A stretch of DNA of 64,000 bases. Origin: Marinifilum breve (GTDB lineage Bacteria; Bacteroidota; Bacteroidia; Bacteroidales; Marinifilaceae). Where the stretch lies: assembly GCF_003202155.1 (NCBI RefSeq), contig NZ_QFLI01000005.1:310001-374000 (forward strand), written 5' to 3'. Positions 42,035-52,100 of the stretch are shown one piece after another. Each line of letters starts with the position of its first letter. Position 1 is the stretch's first letter. Made by a program: the position numbers and the translations under genes. The notes below the pieces were generated by a model that made no database searches, was not told the origin of the DNA, and saw nothing but the letters and a program-made list of their open reading frames with translations.

Positions 42035-44014
42035 ATGTCAGATTTGATACAGATACTACCAGACAATGTTGCCAATCAAATTGCAGCGGGAGAGGTAGTA
42101 CAAAGACCGGCTTCGGTGGTAAAAGAGCTTGTTGAAAATGCGATAGATGCCGGTGCTGGTTCCATTAAAATTAATTTAAAAGACGCGGGTAAAACCCTAA
42201 TTCAGGTTATTGATAATGGGTGCGGTATGTCGGTTACGGATGCTCGATTGGCCTTTGAAAGACATGCAACCTCGAAAATACGCAAAGCTGGTGATTTGTT
42301 TGGTATTCGTACCATGGGATTTCGCGGTGAGGCTCTGGCTTCCATTGCGGCTATTGCCAATGTAGAACTAAAAACCAAACGAACCGAAGATGAGCTGGGA
42401 ACCCATATTGTAATTGATGGGTCCGAATTGGTTTCTCAAGAAGCCTCAGCTTGTAGCGATGGTAGTAACTTTATTGTGAAAAACTTGTTTTTCAATGTTC
42501 CTGCTCGCCGTAAATTCCTAAAAGCAAATTCAACCGAGCTTCGAAATATTATTACTGAATTTCACAGGATCGTTTTATCACATCCTGATATTGCATTTAC
42601 ATTAATTCACAACGAAAGTGAAGTTTACAATCTTCCGGCATCGCATATTCGTCAACGAATTATTAATGTTTTCGGGAAAAGTATGAATTCCCGCCTGATC
42701 AGCATTAATACCGATACAAGCATTGTAAACCTTACCGGATTTATTGGGAAACCCAAAAATGCTAAGAAAAATACTGGAGAACAGTTCTTTTTCGTGAACA
42801 ATCGTTTCATGCGACATCCTTATTTTTACAAGGCTATTATTCAGGCATACGACAAAATATTGCCTCCTGAAACCATTCCTCCATATTTTATCTTTTTTGA
42901 GGTAGATCCTAAGATTATCGACATCAACATTCATCCTACCAAAACGGAAATTAAGTTTGAGGATGAAAGAGCCATATATCAAATCATTCAAGCTTCAATT
43001 CGCGAAGCATTGGGAAAATTCAACATTGTTCCTTCTATCGATTTTGATGAAGATACAAGTTTAGAGATTCCTGTTGCTGATGAAAGCACAGAAGTGGAAG
43101 CTCCAATGATTAAGGTTAATCCTGAATTTAATCCATTTGAAGCTGAATCGAACTACAATCCTTTTGATTCAGAAAAGAGTTACAATCCTTTCGAACAATC
43201 GGCAAGTTCAATCGAATCAAATCCATTTTTCCAGGAATTTAAAGCCAAAAGTCCAGAACCGTCTGTTAGCAGAGCGCCTAAGAAGCAAGTGCCCGACGAT
43301 TGGGAAAAATTGTACAAAGATCAAAGTCCTAAAGAAGAAATTATTGAAAAGCAACCGGTAATCGACAGGGAAAATATTCCTGACTATTTCCAGGCTCCTG
43401 AAAAACCAATGCCTCAACAACCAAAACTTCAGGCTGTAGATCAACCTCAGAAGACAAAGAATTTTTTCCAACTGAAAAACAAATATATCCTAACGCCTAT
43501 CCGATCAGGCTTAATGATTATCGATCAGAGAAAAGCGCATGAGAGAATTTTGTTTGAGAAGTTTATAAGTTCACTGGAAAATCAACAGGGAATTGCACAA
43601 CAGACTTTATTTCCTCAAACCATAGAGTTAAATGCTTCCGATTACACGCTTTTACAAGTGATTTTAGAAGATGTAAAAGCATTGGGTTTTGACATCCGTG
43701 AATTTGGGAAGAAAACTTTTGTGATTAATGGTACTCCTGCCGATATTCAGAATTGTGATCCGAAAGAGTTATTAGAAAACCTATTGGCGAACTATAAAAC
43801 CAATCAACTGGATGTAAAACTGAAAGTGAGAGAGAATTTGGCAAAATCATTGGCAAAAGCTTCTGCTGTAAATTATGGCAAATCGCTTACCAACGAAGAG
43901 ATGAGTTCAATTATCGATCAACTTTTTGCTTGTAATGTTCCCAACTTTACACCTGATGGAAAGCCAGTGATATCAGTTTTGGAAACTCAAGAATTGGAAA
44001 ATCGATTTAAATAG
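42035..44014 (+). CDS. mutL: DNA mismatch repair protein MutL
   Basis: 659 residues. The N-terminal GHKL ATPase domain is intact ('VVKELVENAIDAGA', 'DNGCGMS', 'GFRGEALASI'), then the MutL transducer domain to about 330, a disordered linker (about 340-470) and the C-terminal dimerisation domain. MutL links MutS mismatch recognition to strand incision. The endonuclease motif DQHA(X)2E(X)4E reads DQRKAHERILFE here, keeping D, Q and both E but not the His, and the later metal site lacks the usual CPHGRP form (NFTPDGKPVI). The linker has four NPF repeats (43128-43233). Confidence 0.97.
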   Translation: MSDLIQILPDNVANQIAAGEVVQRPASVVKELVENAIDAGAGSIKINLKDAGKTLIQVIDNGCGMSVTDARLAFERHATSKIRKAGDLFGIRTMGFRGEALASIAAIANVELKTKRTEDELGTHIVIDGSELVSQEASACSDGSNFIVKNLFFNVPARRKFLKANSTELRNIITEFHRIVLSHPDIAFTLIHNESEVYNLPASHIRQRIINVFGKSMNSRLISINTDTSIVNLTGFIGKPKNAKKNTGEQFFFVNNRFMRHPYFYKAIIQAYDKILPPETIPPYFIFFEVDPKIIDINIHPTKTEIKFEDERAIYQIIQASIREALGKFNIVPSIDFDEDTSLEIPVADESTEVEAPMIKVNPEFNPFEAESNYNPFDSEKSYNPFEQSASSIESNPFFQEFKAKSPEPSVSRAPKKQVPDDWEKLYKDQSPKEEIIEKQPVIDRENIPDYFQAPEKPMPQQPKLQAVDQPQKTKNFFQLKNKYILTPIRSGLMIIDQRKAHERILFEKFISSLENQQGIAQQTLFPQTIELNASDYTLLQVILEDVKALGFDIREFGKKTFVINGTPADIQNCDPKELLENLLANYKTNQLDVKLKVRENLAKSLAKASAVNYGKSLTNEEMSSIIDQLFACNVPNFTPDGKPVISVLETQELENRFK

Positions 44015-44141
44015 TAGCATAAATTCTACAAACAAGGCTTTTAGCCTGACAAATTGTCTTGCAATTATGGGCCGAAGCCTGTAATTTTAAATTGGTCTGA
44101 CTATTGTTGGACTTCAACTGAATTTAAAAAAAGCATATCGA

Positions 44142-44876
44142 ATGACAAACTATAGACCACCACTGTTGAATTTACCTCCAGTGGTTAAAAACCTTTTAAT
44201 TATAAATGTAATATTATTACTTGCTACATATGTGGTCAAATCAAAATTTGGTATTGATTTAAAACAACATATGGGATTATACTTTCCATCGTCTGACTTT
44301 TTCAGGCCTCATCAAATATTCACTCACATGTTTATGCATGGTGACTTTACTCACTTGTTTTTTAACATGTTTGCCTTATTCATGTTTGGTAGAGTTTTGG
44401 AAAGTGTTTGGGGACCTAAACGCTTTTTATCGTTTTATTTAATAACAGGCCTTGGAGCAGCTTTACTGCATGTTCTAGTTTCATTTATTGAGTATAATGT
44501 AGCGGTATCGTCTCTTAGTCCTGATCAATTAGACTATTTTAAGGAACTTGCGGCTCAAGGAAAATATATCCCTGGAACTATTTCAGAAAAAATAACATCA
44601 ATAATGTACGCCCCAACAGTTGGTGCTTCAGGTGCTGTTTTTGGTATTCTCTTAGGCTTTGGTATGCTATTCCCAAATACTGAACTGATGTTAATATTCC
44701 CTCCTATTCCAATAAAGGCCAAGTATTTTGTCATCGGATATGGAGCTATTGAATTATACCTAGCATTTTTAAATAGACCTGGTGATAACATTGCACACTT
44801 TGCCCATTTGGGAGGTATGATATTTGGTTACATTCTAATAAAATATTGGCAAAAAAATTCGAATCGTTTTTATTAA
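44142..44876 (+). CDS. Rhomboid family intramembrane serine protease 1
   Basis: 244 residues with six predicted membrane helices. The catalytic Ser lies in GASG (S163) and the catalytic His in 'AHLGG' (H222). The conserved oxyanion-helper segment 'HGDFTHLFFNMFALFMFG' is at 66-83. Rhomboids cut transmembrane segments of substrate proteins within the inner membrane. The first of two rhomboids in tandem; the stop is 55 bp before the next gene. The substrate is unknown. Confidence 0.93.
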   Translation: MTNYRPPLLNLPPVVKNLLIINVILLLATYVVKSKFGIDLKQHMGLYFPSSDFFRPHQIFTHMFMHGDFTHLFFNMFALFMFGRVLESVWGPKRFLSFYLITGLGAALLHVLVSFIEYNVAVSSLSPDQLDYFKELAAQGKYIPGTISEKITSIMYAPTVGASGAVFGILLGFGMLFPNTELMLIFPPIPIKAKYFVIGYGAIELYLAFLNRPGDNIAHFAHLGGMIFGYILIKYWQKNSNRFY

Positions 44877-44931
44877 ATTACATACAATAAAAATTAAGCA
44901 AGGAAGTTTATATCGATAACAAAGATTGATT

Positions 44932-45864
44932 ATGAGCATGAACTTTAACAATCCATATCAGAGCTATTCCAATCAGAACATTTGGGAAGGAATAAAAAGC
45001 TCCTTTAAAGAAGGAAGCAATCTTACCAAGTTAATTTACATTAACCTAGGATTATTTCTTGCCATAAAACTTGTACAGATCATTGCCATGTTAACGGGCT
45101 CTAATATCGATGATGTAATTGTTCGCCAATTAATGGTTCCTGCTTATCCTGAAACTTTAATTAGACAACCTTGGTCGGTATTCACCTATATGTTTCTGCA
45201 TACCGAATTCATGCACATTCTAATGAATATGCTCTGGTTTTTCTGGTTCGGTAGAATATTCTTGACCTACCTCGATCAGAAAAAACTTTTAAGTGTTTAT
45301 TTAATTGGTGGATTAACTGGAGCTGCGATTTACCTATTCTCTTATAATATTTTCCCGGCATTATATGAGACTAAATTCATCGCCTATGCTTTGGGTGCTT
45401 CAGCATCAGTCATGGCAGTTGTTTTTGCTGTTGTTGTTTACGCACCGAATCATGTTATTCACCTGATGTTTATTGGGCCTGTAAAAATCAAATTTATAGC
45501 TCTGTTTTTTATTGCCATGGATTTACTTTACCTATCGGAAAGTGTAAATATTGGCGGACATATAGCCCATTTGGGTGGAGCTTTTTACGGCTGGCTTTTT
45601 ATATCTCAATTGCGCAAAGGAAAAGATATTTCAGGTGGATTTAATTCTATAATGGATTCATTTTTTGGTTTGTTCAAACGCAAAAAGAAAATGAAGGTGA
45701 GTTATAAAAATACTCGCAACATGTCTGATGAAGAATACAACAAATCGAAGAAGGTAAATCAAGAAGAATTGAACCGAATCTTAGATAAAATTGCAAAATC
45801 GGGATACGACAGTTTAAGCAAAGAGGAGAAAGAAATTCTATTTAAATCAAGCAATCAAAAGTAA
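44932..45864 (+). CDS. Rhomboid family intramembrane serine protease 2
   Basis: 310 residues from the ATG at 44932 (a TTG at 44926 is also in frame). Six helices, with the catalytic Ser in 'GASAS' (S157; GxSx, with Ala in place of the usual last Gly) and His in 'AHLGG' (H213). The helper segment 'HTEFMHILMNMLWFFWFG' is typical. A cytoplasmic C-terminal extension (about 235-310) with 'EEYNKSKKVNQEELNRILDKIAKSGYDSL' matches the DUF6576-type tail often fused to Bacteroidota rhomboids. It overlaps no gene; the downstream TTG-start gene begins 8 bp after the stop. Confidence 0.92.
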   Translation: MSMNFNNPYQSYSNQNIWEGIKSSFKEGSNLTKLIYINLGLFLAIKLVQIIAMLTGSNIDDVIVRQLMVPAYPETLIRQPWSVFTYMFLHTEFMHILMNMLWFFWFGRIFLTYLDQKKLLSVYLIGGLTGAAIYLFSYNIFPALYETKFIAYALGASASVMAVVFAVVVYAPNHVIHLMFIGPVKIKFIALFFIAMDLLYLSESVNIGGHIAHLGGAFYGWLFISQLRKGKDISGGFNSIMDSFFGLFKRKKKMKVSYKNTRNMSDEEYNKSKKVNQEELNRILDKIAKSGYDSLSKEEKEILFKSSNQK

Positions 45865-45872
45865 AACTTACA

Positions 45873-46946
45873 TTGAAAAACTTCCTCCATAAAGCTCTGG
45901 TTGCCTTTAGTCTGATATTTTCAGGCTCATTGCTCATTTCTTACATTGCTCCGCATATAAGTCCCGAGGAATTTTGGTTGCCGGCCTTTTGGGGCTTAGC
46001 ATATCCTTATTTGCTTTTGGCAAATGTAGTTTTCACAATTTACTGGATGCTAAGACGTCGTTGGAGCTTCCTAATTCCATTAATTGTGATATTGATAGGA
46101 TATGGTCATTTGCAAGATTTTATCCAAATCAACAGACCAAGCTCGGAAGAGAGCAAATCTCCATCTGTCAAACTGATGACCTATAATGTAAGGGCTTTCG
46201 ATAAATATGAGTGGAGCAAAGACAAAAAAACACCTAATAAAATGGTGGAACTTTTAAAGCAAAATAAAGCCGACATATACTGTTTTCAGGAGTTTCACAA
46301 TACTCGTAAAGGTTTGCTCAGTCTTTACAACTTAAAAAAAGTCACAGCTTGTAAGTATTTGTTTTTGGGTAAAAAGACCAATGGGGTTGCCATATTTTCT
46401 AAGTATCCAATTGTTCGAAAAGGAGAAATTAAATTCGAAAAAGGCAATTGGTGCAATGCCATTTATGCTGATATCAAAAAAAATGAAAAAATTGTAAGAG
46501 TATATAACCTTCATTTGGAATCGAACCGATTGGGAGGTAGAAACTATGCTTTCATCAACAAGAAAGAGTTTAAGGCTGATGAAGAGGAGTTAAAGGAAAT
46601 TAAAGACATCTCGTTCCGATTGCAACATGCATTTATTCGTAGAGCAAAACAGGCTGAAATCATAAGGGGACATATAGCTAAATCACCTCATCCAACAATT
46701 GTTTGTGGTGATTTTAATGATACTGCTCACTCCTACACCTATCACAAAATTAAAGATGGATTAACCGACTGTTTTAGAGAAAAAGGCTTAGGAATTGGCA
46801 CAACTTATTCTGGTGATTTTCCCTCTTTCAGGATTGATTTTGTCCTACATGATGACAAAATGATATGCCACAATTACAAGCGAATCAAGAAAAAATATTC
46901 CGACCACTTTCCAATAATCACAGAACTTAATTTTATAGAAAAATAA
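45873..46946 (+). CDS. Endonuclease/exonuclease/phosphatase (EEP) family protein
   Basis: 357 residues, starting with TTG at 45873; no ATG exists between the in-frame stop at 45843 and this point. Three N-terminal membrane helices (about 8-90) anchor a periplasmic- or cytoplasmic-side EEP domain with 'LMTYNVRAFDKYEW', 'IYCFQEFHN', 'VCGDFNDTAHSYTY' and 'YSDHFPIITEL' (metal and catalytic Asp/Asn/His). The substrate could be nucleic acid, an inositol or lipid phosphate. It follows the second rhomboid and converges with the YwqK-like gene, one base separating the stops. Confidence 0.9.
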   Translation: MKNFLHKALVAFSLIFSGSLLISYIAPHISPEEFWLPAFWGLAYPYLLLANVVFTIYWMLRRRWSFLIPLIVILIGYGHLQDFIQINRPSSEESKSPSVKLMTYNVRAFDKYEWSKDKKTPNKMVELLKQNKADIYCFQEFHNTRKGLLSLYNLKKVTACKYLFLGKKTNGVAIFSKYPIVRKGEIKFEKGNWCNAIYADIKKNEKIVRVYNLHLESNRLGGRNYAFINKKEFKADEEELKEIKDISFRLQHAFIRRAKQAEIIRGHIAKSPHPTIVCGDFNDTAHSYTYHKIKDGLTDCFREKGLGIGTTYSGDFPSFRIDFVLHDDKMICHNYKRIKKKYSDHFPIITELNFIEK

Positions 46947-46947
46947 G

Positions 46948-47667
46948 CTAGTTCTTTAAAACCAACTCACGTGTAGAAACGTGAATATTATAATCTTTGG
47001 TTTGATATTTAGCTACAATATTCAAGGTAGTATCCAATTTTACCTGCGAATCCAACGTGAACTCATAACGGGCAGATCCTCCTTTTGCATAATATGGTTT
47101 TGCAGCAGGTGGAATATATTTATCCTTCATTAACCCTGTGATGTAGAACACCACATTTTTCGAATAATTACTTAAGAATAATTTTAAAATGATTCGATCT
47201 GATTTTTCCAACTTTTGTACTTCAATCTCAGGAAACCTCGCGCGCAAACTACCATCACGCTTATATTCTTTGAGTCCAATTCCTGGCTGACCTTTCATGT
47301 AAGGTGTTTCAGCCCAAATTTTACCATTGGCATAATACTTTTTCTGAATCCCATCCTTTTCATCATTGAGGTATGGTGTTAAGCTATAGATATTTCCATT
47401 TTTGTGAAATTTTTTGGCAACACCACTCTTCTCATCATCAACATACATGATTTCGTCGCTCAGTGCACCCGAAGAATAGTAATATCTGGTAACTCCATTA
47501 CGAACACCATTTTGATAGGTAATCTCTGCTGATAACCTGTTTTGCTCATCGTATTTTTTTACCACTCCATTTTCCACAAAATCCTGATCTTTCTTTGAAG
47601 AACGATCAGTTTTTTGCTCACAGGCAAACAAAATTAAAGCAAAAAGGAATACAAATTTATATTTCAT
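46948..47667 (-). CDS. YwqK/MORN-repeat lipoprotein
   Basis: 239 residues. A signal peptide with lipobox ends at C16 (ALILFAC). Residues about 32-145 contain five to six MORN-type repeats ('GVVKKYDEQNRLSAEITYQNG', 'GVTRYYYSSGALSDEIMYVDD' and so on), as in the YwqK family. A beta-rich C-terminal domain of unknown type follows. Repeats of this type are often surface or periplasmic scaffolds; the YwqK name refers to a putative antitoxin role in Bacillus that need not apply here. Convergent with the EEP gene. Confidence 0.88.
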   Translation of the reverse strand: MKYKFVFLFALILFACEQKTDRSSKKDQDFVENGVVKKYDEQNRLSAEITYQNGVRNGVTRYYYSSGALSDEIMYVDDEKSGVAKKFHKNGNIYSLTPYLNDEKDGIQKKYYANGKIWAETPYMKGQPGIGLKEYKRDGSLRARFPEIEVQKLEKSDRIILKLFLSNYSKNVVFYITGLMKDKYIPPAAKPYYAKGGSARYEFTLDSQVKLDTTLNIVAKYQTKDYNIHVSTRELVLKN

Positions 47668-47768
47668 CAGGAGATTCTTAATTAGTGCTACCCATAAAGA
47701 ATATGAGTTATTCCCAATAAAAATATATTAAACATTGAAAACTTAAAAATTATTCCGTAACAAATAAG

Positions 47769-48692
47769 CTACATTAACTTTTTTCTCTTTAAAAGATATG
47801 ATTGCAATACATTGCCAAAGTCCTTTCGGATATCAGCCTCTACTAAATCAATAGAAAACTGACTACACAACAAATCCAATTCTGTAAAAAACTTTTTCTG
47901 CTCTTTCTGATACATTCCCTTAATATCAGTTGGGTTTAGCTTTAAGCTTTCACCTGTTTCCAAATCCACAAATTGACTTGGACGATTCTCAAAATTAAAA
48001 TCCAATTCCAATTCATGATCACGCACAGCAAACAGAATTACCTCGTGTTTGTTGAACCTCAAATGCTGCAAGGATTCCATGATTTCCTTAGGAGATTCGG
48101 CTCCTGTAAAATCAGAAAAAACAATCACCAACGAACGCTTGTGTAGACCTTCAGCCAAGCGATGCAAAGTATCAGCAATTTTGGTTTCCCTCTCCTTACC
48201 TATCTCTTCGGCATTGTATACCTTGTGCAAATGCGAGTACATTAATTGAGCATGCGTAAGAGATAGTTTTGATGGTGTTAAGAGGTCTATTTTATCCGAA
48301 AAGGTACATAATCCTACAGCATCGCGTTGTTTGCGTAACAAGTGAATTAAGGCTGCTGCACACAATACAGAATACCCTAACTTGGTTTGATGCTTGGTTT
48401 TAAACGGAAAGAGCATCGACGATGATGTATCGATAACAATATGAGCCCGAAGATTGGTTTCCTCCTCGAATTGTTTCACAAACATCTTATCACTACGAGC
48501 ATATAATTTCCAATCAATATGCTTGGTAGATTCCCCTTTGTTGTACAAGCGATGTTCGGCAAACTCAACCGAAAAACCATGGTATGGGCTGCGATGCAAA
48601 CCAATAAGAAACCCCTCCACAATTTGATGTGCAAGTAACTCCAAATTATCGAATTGTTCGAACTGTATCAGGTCGGATAATTGCTTTACCAT
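47769..48692 (-). CDS. DUF58 / von Willebrand A-like protein
   Basis: 307 residues. The DUF58 signature 'HIDWKLYARSDKMFVKQFEEE' is at 58-78, followed by a vWA MIDAS motif DTSSS (88-92). Such proteins usually lie next to a MoxR AAA+ ATPase, with which they act as a chaperone-like pair, but no moxR is in this window, so the partner is encoded elsewhere. No membrane helix, so cytoplasmic or peripheral. It lies 23 bp beyond a terminator of trxA. Confidence 0.9.
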   Translation of the reverse strand: MVKQLSDLIQFEQFDNLELLAHQIVEGFLIGLHRSPYHGFSVEFAEHRLYNKGESTKHIDWKLYARSDKMFVKQFEEETNLRAHIVIDTSSSMLFPFKTKHQTKLGYSVLCAAALIHLLRKQRDAVGLCTFSDKIDLLTPSKLSLTHAQLMYSHLHKVYNAEEIGKERETKIADTLHRLAEGLHKRSLVIVFSDFTGAESPKEIMESLQHLRFNKHEVILFAVRDHELELDFNFENRPSQFVDLETGESLKLNPTDIKGMYQKEQKKFFTELDLLCSQFSIDLVEADIRKDFGNVLQSYLLKRKKLM

Positions 48693-48714
48693 TTTAATTT
48701 TTTGGATAAAAAAA

Positions 48715-48738
48715 GGGCATAGATAAACCTCTATGCCC
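48715..48738 (-). terminator. Rho-independent terminator of trxA
   Basis: Stem GGGCATAGA / TCTATGCCC (9 bp) around a 6-nt loop; the A-run at 48708-48714 gives a T-tract on the minus strand. It lies 20 bp after the trxA stop and 22 bp before the DUF58 start. Confidence 0.88.
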
Positions 48739-48758
48739 TAAATATTTTTATACTCTTA

Positions 48759-49076
48759 TTACAAAAGAGCATCAATTTTTTCTGCTAAGCTTGATTTTGG
48801 AACTGCTCCAACTTGCTTATCAACAACTTCTCCTCCTTTAAAGAAAAGAACTGTAGGAATATTACGGATTCCAAATTTAGCTGAAGTTGCAGGGCTGCTG
48901 TCAACATCCAATTTAGTTACTACGATTTTTCCATCGTAATCAGTTGCCAATTCGTCTACAATTGGACCAACCATTCTACATGGACCACACCATTCTGCCC
49001 AAAAGTCCACCAATACTGGCTTATCTGATTTCAAAACAACTTCTTCAAAATTAGAATCGTTTACTTCAATTGTCAT
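48759..49076 (-). CDS. trxA: Thioredoxin
   Basis: 105 residues, the standard length of the single-domain enzyme. Active site W-C30-G-P-C33 in 'DFWAEWCGPCRM', the cis-proline segment 'IRNIPTVLFF' and a C-terminal helix are all present. It reduces disulfides in cytoplasmic proteins using electrons from thioredoxin reductase. It follows dnaE on the same strand with a 49-bp gap, and its transcript is ended by the hairpin at 48715. Confidence 0.97.
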   Translation of the reverse strand: MTIEVNDSNFEEVVLKSDKPVLVDFWAEWCGPCRMVGPIVDELATDYDGKIVVTKLDVDSSPATSAKFGIRNIPTVLFFKGGEVVDKQVGAVPKSSLAEKIDALL

Positions 49077-49125
49077 GGTAATCTATTTTTTAGCGTTTAT
49101 GTATTTTATTTAAAACTAGTGCAAT

Positions 49126-52100
49126 TTAATTAATTTTGAATTTAATTTCCGAATTATTTTCAAAATATTCTATTAATTCATTTGTTAACTCAACTCGATA
49201 ACTCCTCGAAAACATTTTCAATGCTTTCTTTCCTTTATCAAAAATTTCAAAGTTAAGTTTCATACTTCCCTTGTTCCCATCAATACAGTTCACTATCTCT
49301 GTAACCAATTCATCTGTCAATGCATTTATGGGAATTTCTAATGTAAATTCTTTTGCTTTCTTTTCAAGGACTTCGGAAAGCATCATTATATTTTTCACCT
49401 TAAATTCTAACTCCGTAGAATCTTTTGGCCAGGATCTTGTTTGAACTCTACCTCCAATATAAACAGAGAGACCTTCAACAAAATAATTGCCAAATTCTAT
49501 AAAATCTTTACCAAAGAAGGCCAATTCATATGAATCTGAAAAATCTTCTATTCCAACAATGGCAAAAGGATTTCCATTTTTGGTTGTTCCCCTTCTAATT
49601 GCAGTAATCATTCCCGCAACATTAACATCCTTGTTGGCAAAGCTTTCAAATTCGGATGACAACTCCGATAAGCTGGCATTACAAAAGTTATTAATGGTTG
49701 TCTTGTAATCATCCAAAGGATGGGCTGACAAGTAAATACCAATTAATTCCTTCTCTTTATTTAAGCGCTCAAGCTTACCCCACTCTGCACATTCTGGTGC
49801 TTTTGGAGGAGTTACCACATAATCCTCTACTCCACCAAACAGAGTTTGTTGATTATTTAATTTTTCCGCCTGAAGTTTATTTCCATACTTCACCAAGTGC
49901 TCCATAAAGGTAACATCAGTTTCATCGATTTGGAAATACTGACTTCGCTTTAATCCGAAACTATCGAAACCTCCGGACATGGCCAGGTTTTCAAGTGTTC
50001 TTTTATTTACTGATCGCAGATTTACACGCTCAACAAAATCAAATATATCCTTGAATGGTCCATTCTTTCGTTCTTCTATAATATCGGCAACGGCTTGCTC
50101 ACCAACTCCTTTAATCCCGGCCATCCCAAAACGAATCTCACCATTCTTATTTACGGTAAATGTTGAATAAGATTCATTCACATCTGGTCCCAATACTGGC
50201 AATCCCATGCGTTTACACTCATCCATGAAAATGGTCACTTTCGTGATATCGGATAAATTTCGAGACAGAACGGCTGCCATAAATTCTGCCGGATAATGGG
50301 CCTTAAGGAAACCTGTTTGGTAAGCAATGTAGGCGTAACAAACCGAGTGAGATTTGTTGAAGGCATACTTGGCAAATGCTTCCCAGTCCGACCAGATTTT
50401 TTCGATCAATTTATCGGCTTTTGCATTATCGCCTCCAACACCTTCCATGAATTTTGGATTATCATGACATCCATTGATAAACTCAACTTTCAATTTATCC
50501 ATCATGGCAATGATCTTTTTACCCATGGCCTTACGCAAGGAATCGGACATACCACGAGTAAATTGCCCTAGTGCTCTCGACTGGAGCATCACCTGCTCCT
50601 GATAAACTGTAATTCCGTAGGTATCTTTCAGGTAATCTTCCATGATTGGATGATCATACTCAATCTCCTCCTCACCATTCTTTCTTCGAATAAAGGAAGG
50701 GATGTATTCCATCGGTCCCGGACGATACAAGGCATTCATGGCAACCAAATCCTCGAAACGGTTTGGTTTCAATGCACGCAAATGTTTCTTCATACCAGGG
50801 GATTCAAACTGGAATATGGCAGTTGTTTCTCCACGACTGAATAACTGAAAAGTCTTTTCATTCTCGAGATCAACATTGTTAATATCAACATCAACTCCTT
50901 GAGACAATTTTACATTGGATAAAACCTCTTTTATAATGGATAAGGTTTTCAGTCCAAGAAAGTCCATCTTCAACAAGCCGATATCTTCAACAAATCGACC
51001 GTCATATTGTGTAGTTAGAAGTTCCTCACCTTTGGTTGGCATTACAGGAAGATGTTCGTCTAGCGGATTTTTTCCAATTAAAACCCCACAGGCATGAACA
51101 CCCGTTTGCCGTACCGAACCTTCCAAAGCTTCTGCAAATTTCATTGTCCTTGCAATCAGAGGATTTGGAGAATCCTTTTCTTCCAACAACGCAGGCTCTT
51201 CCTCGTAAGCTTTCTTGAAACTCATCTTTGGTGCTTCGGGAACCAATTTTGCAAGGCGATTGGCCTCAGCCAAATCCAAACGAAGCACACGCGCCACATC
51301 CTTAATAGAACTCTTAGTAGCCATGGTACCAAAAGTACAAATGTGTGCTACTTTATCGTGTCCGTATTTATCGGTTACATAGTCCAATACTTCCTGACGT
51401 CCATCATCATCAAAGTCAATATCCACATCGGGCATTGAGATACGATCCGGATTCAGGAAACGCTCAAATAGCAAATCATATTTAATTGGATCCACATCGG
51501 TAATGGAAATACAATAAGCTACCGCTGAACCTGCAGCCGAACCACGACCTGGACCAACAATTACTCCGTTGTCTTTTGCCCAGTTGATAAAATCCTGTGT
51601 AATCAAGAAATATCCAGGGAAACCCATTGTTTTAATGGTGTTCAGCTCAAACTCCAGGCGTTCAACAACACTCTCTTCCAGCTCTTCGCCATAACGTTTT
51701 TTTGCACCTTCAAACGCCAGATATTCCAGATAATCGGCCTCAAGTTTTATCTGCAGTACTTTATCGTAACCACCTAGTTTCTCGTAACGCTCTTCTTCAA
51801 ACTCCTCTTTTAAGCTAGCCTCATCGAATTTCTTTTTGTATTCTTCTACTGTACCAAACTCCTTTGGAATATTAAAAGGAGGCATAATAGGATTCGCATC
51901 CAATTCATATGGTTCTACTTTTTCTGCAATCTCCAAAGTATTGACAAGTGCTTCTGGCACATCGGCAAAAAGCTCATTCATCTCTTCGGTGGTTTTGAAC
52001 CACTCTTGTTTGGTGTAACGCATACGAGTTGGATCATCGTAATCACGACCCGTACTCAAACAAACCAAAACGTCATGAGCTGCTGCATCTTCTGCATTTA

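Noticed and set aside
46948-47667. Toxin-antitoxin antitoxin (YwqK)
   Set aside because: The family name suggests it, but no toxin gene is adjacent and the protein is a MORN-repeat lipoprotein.
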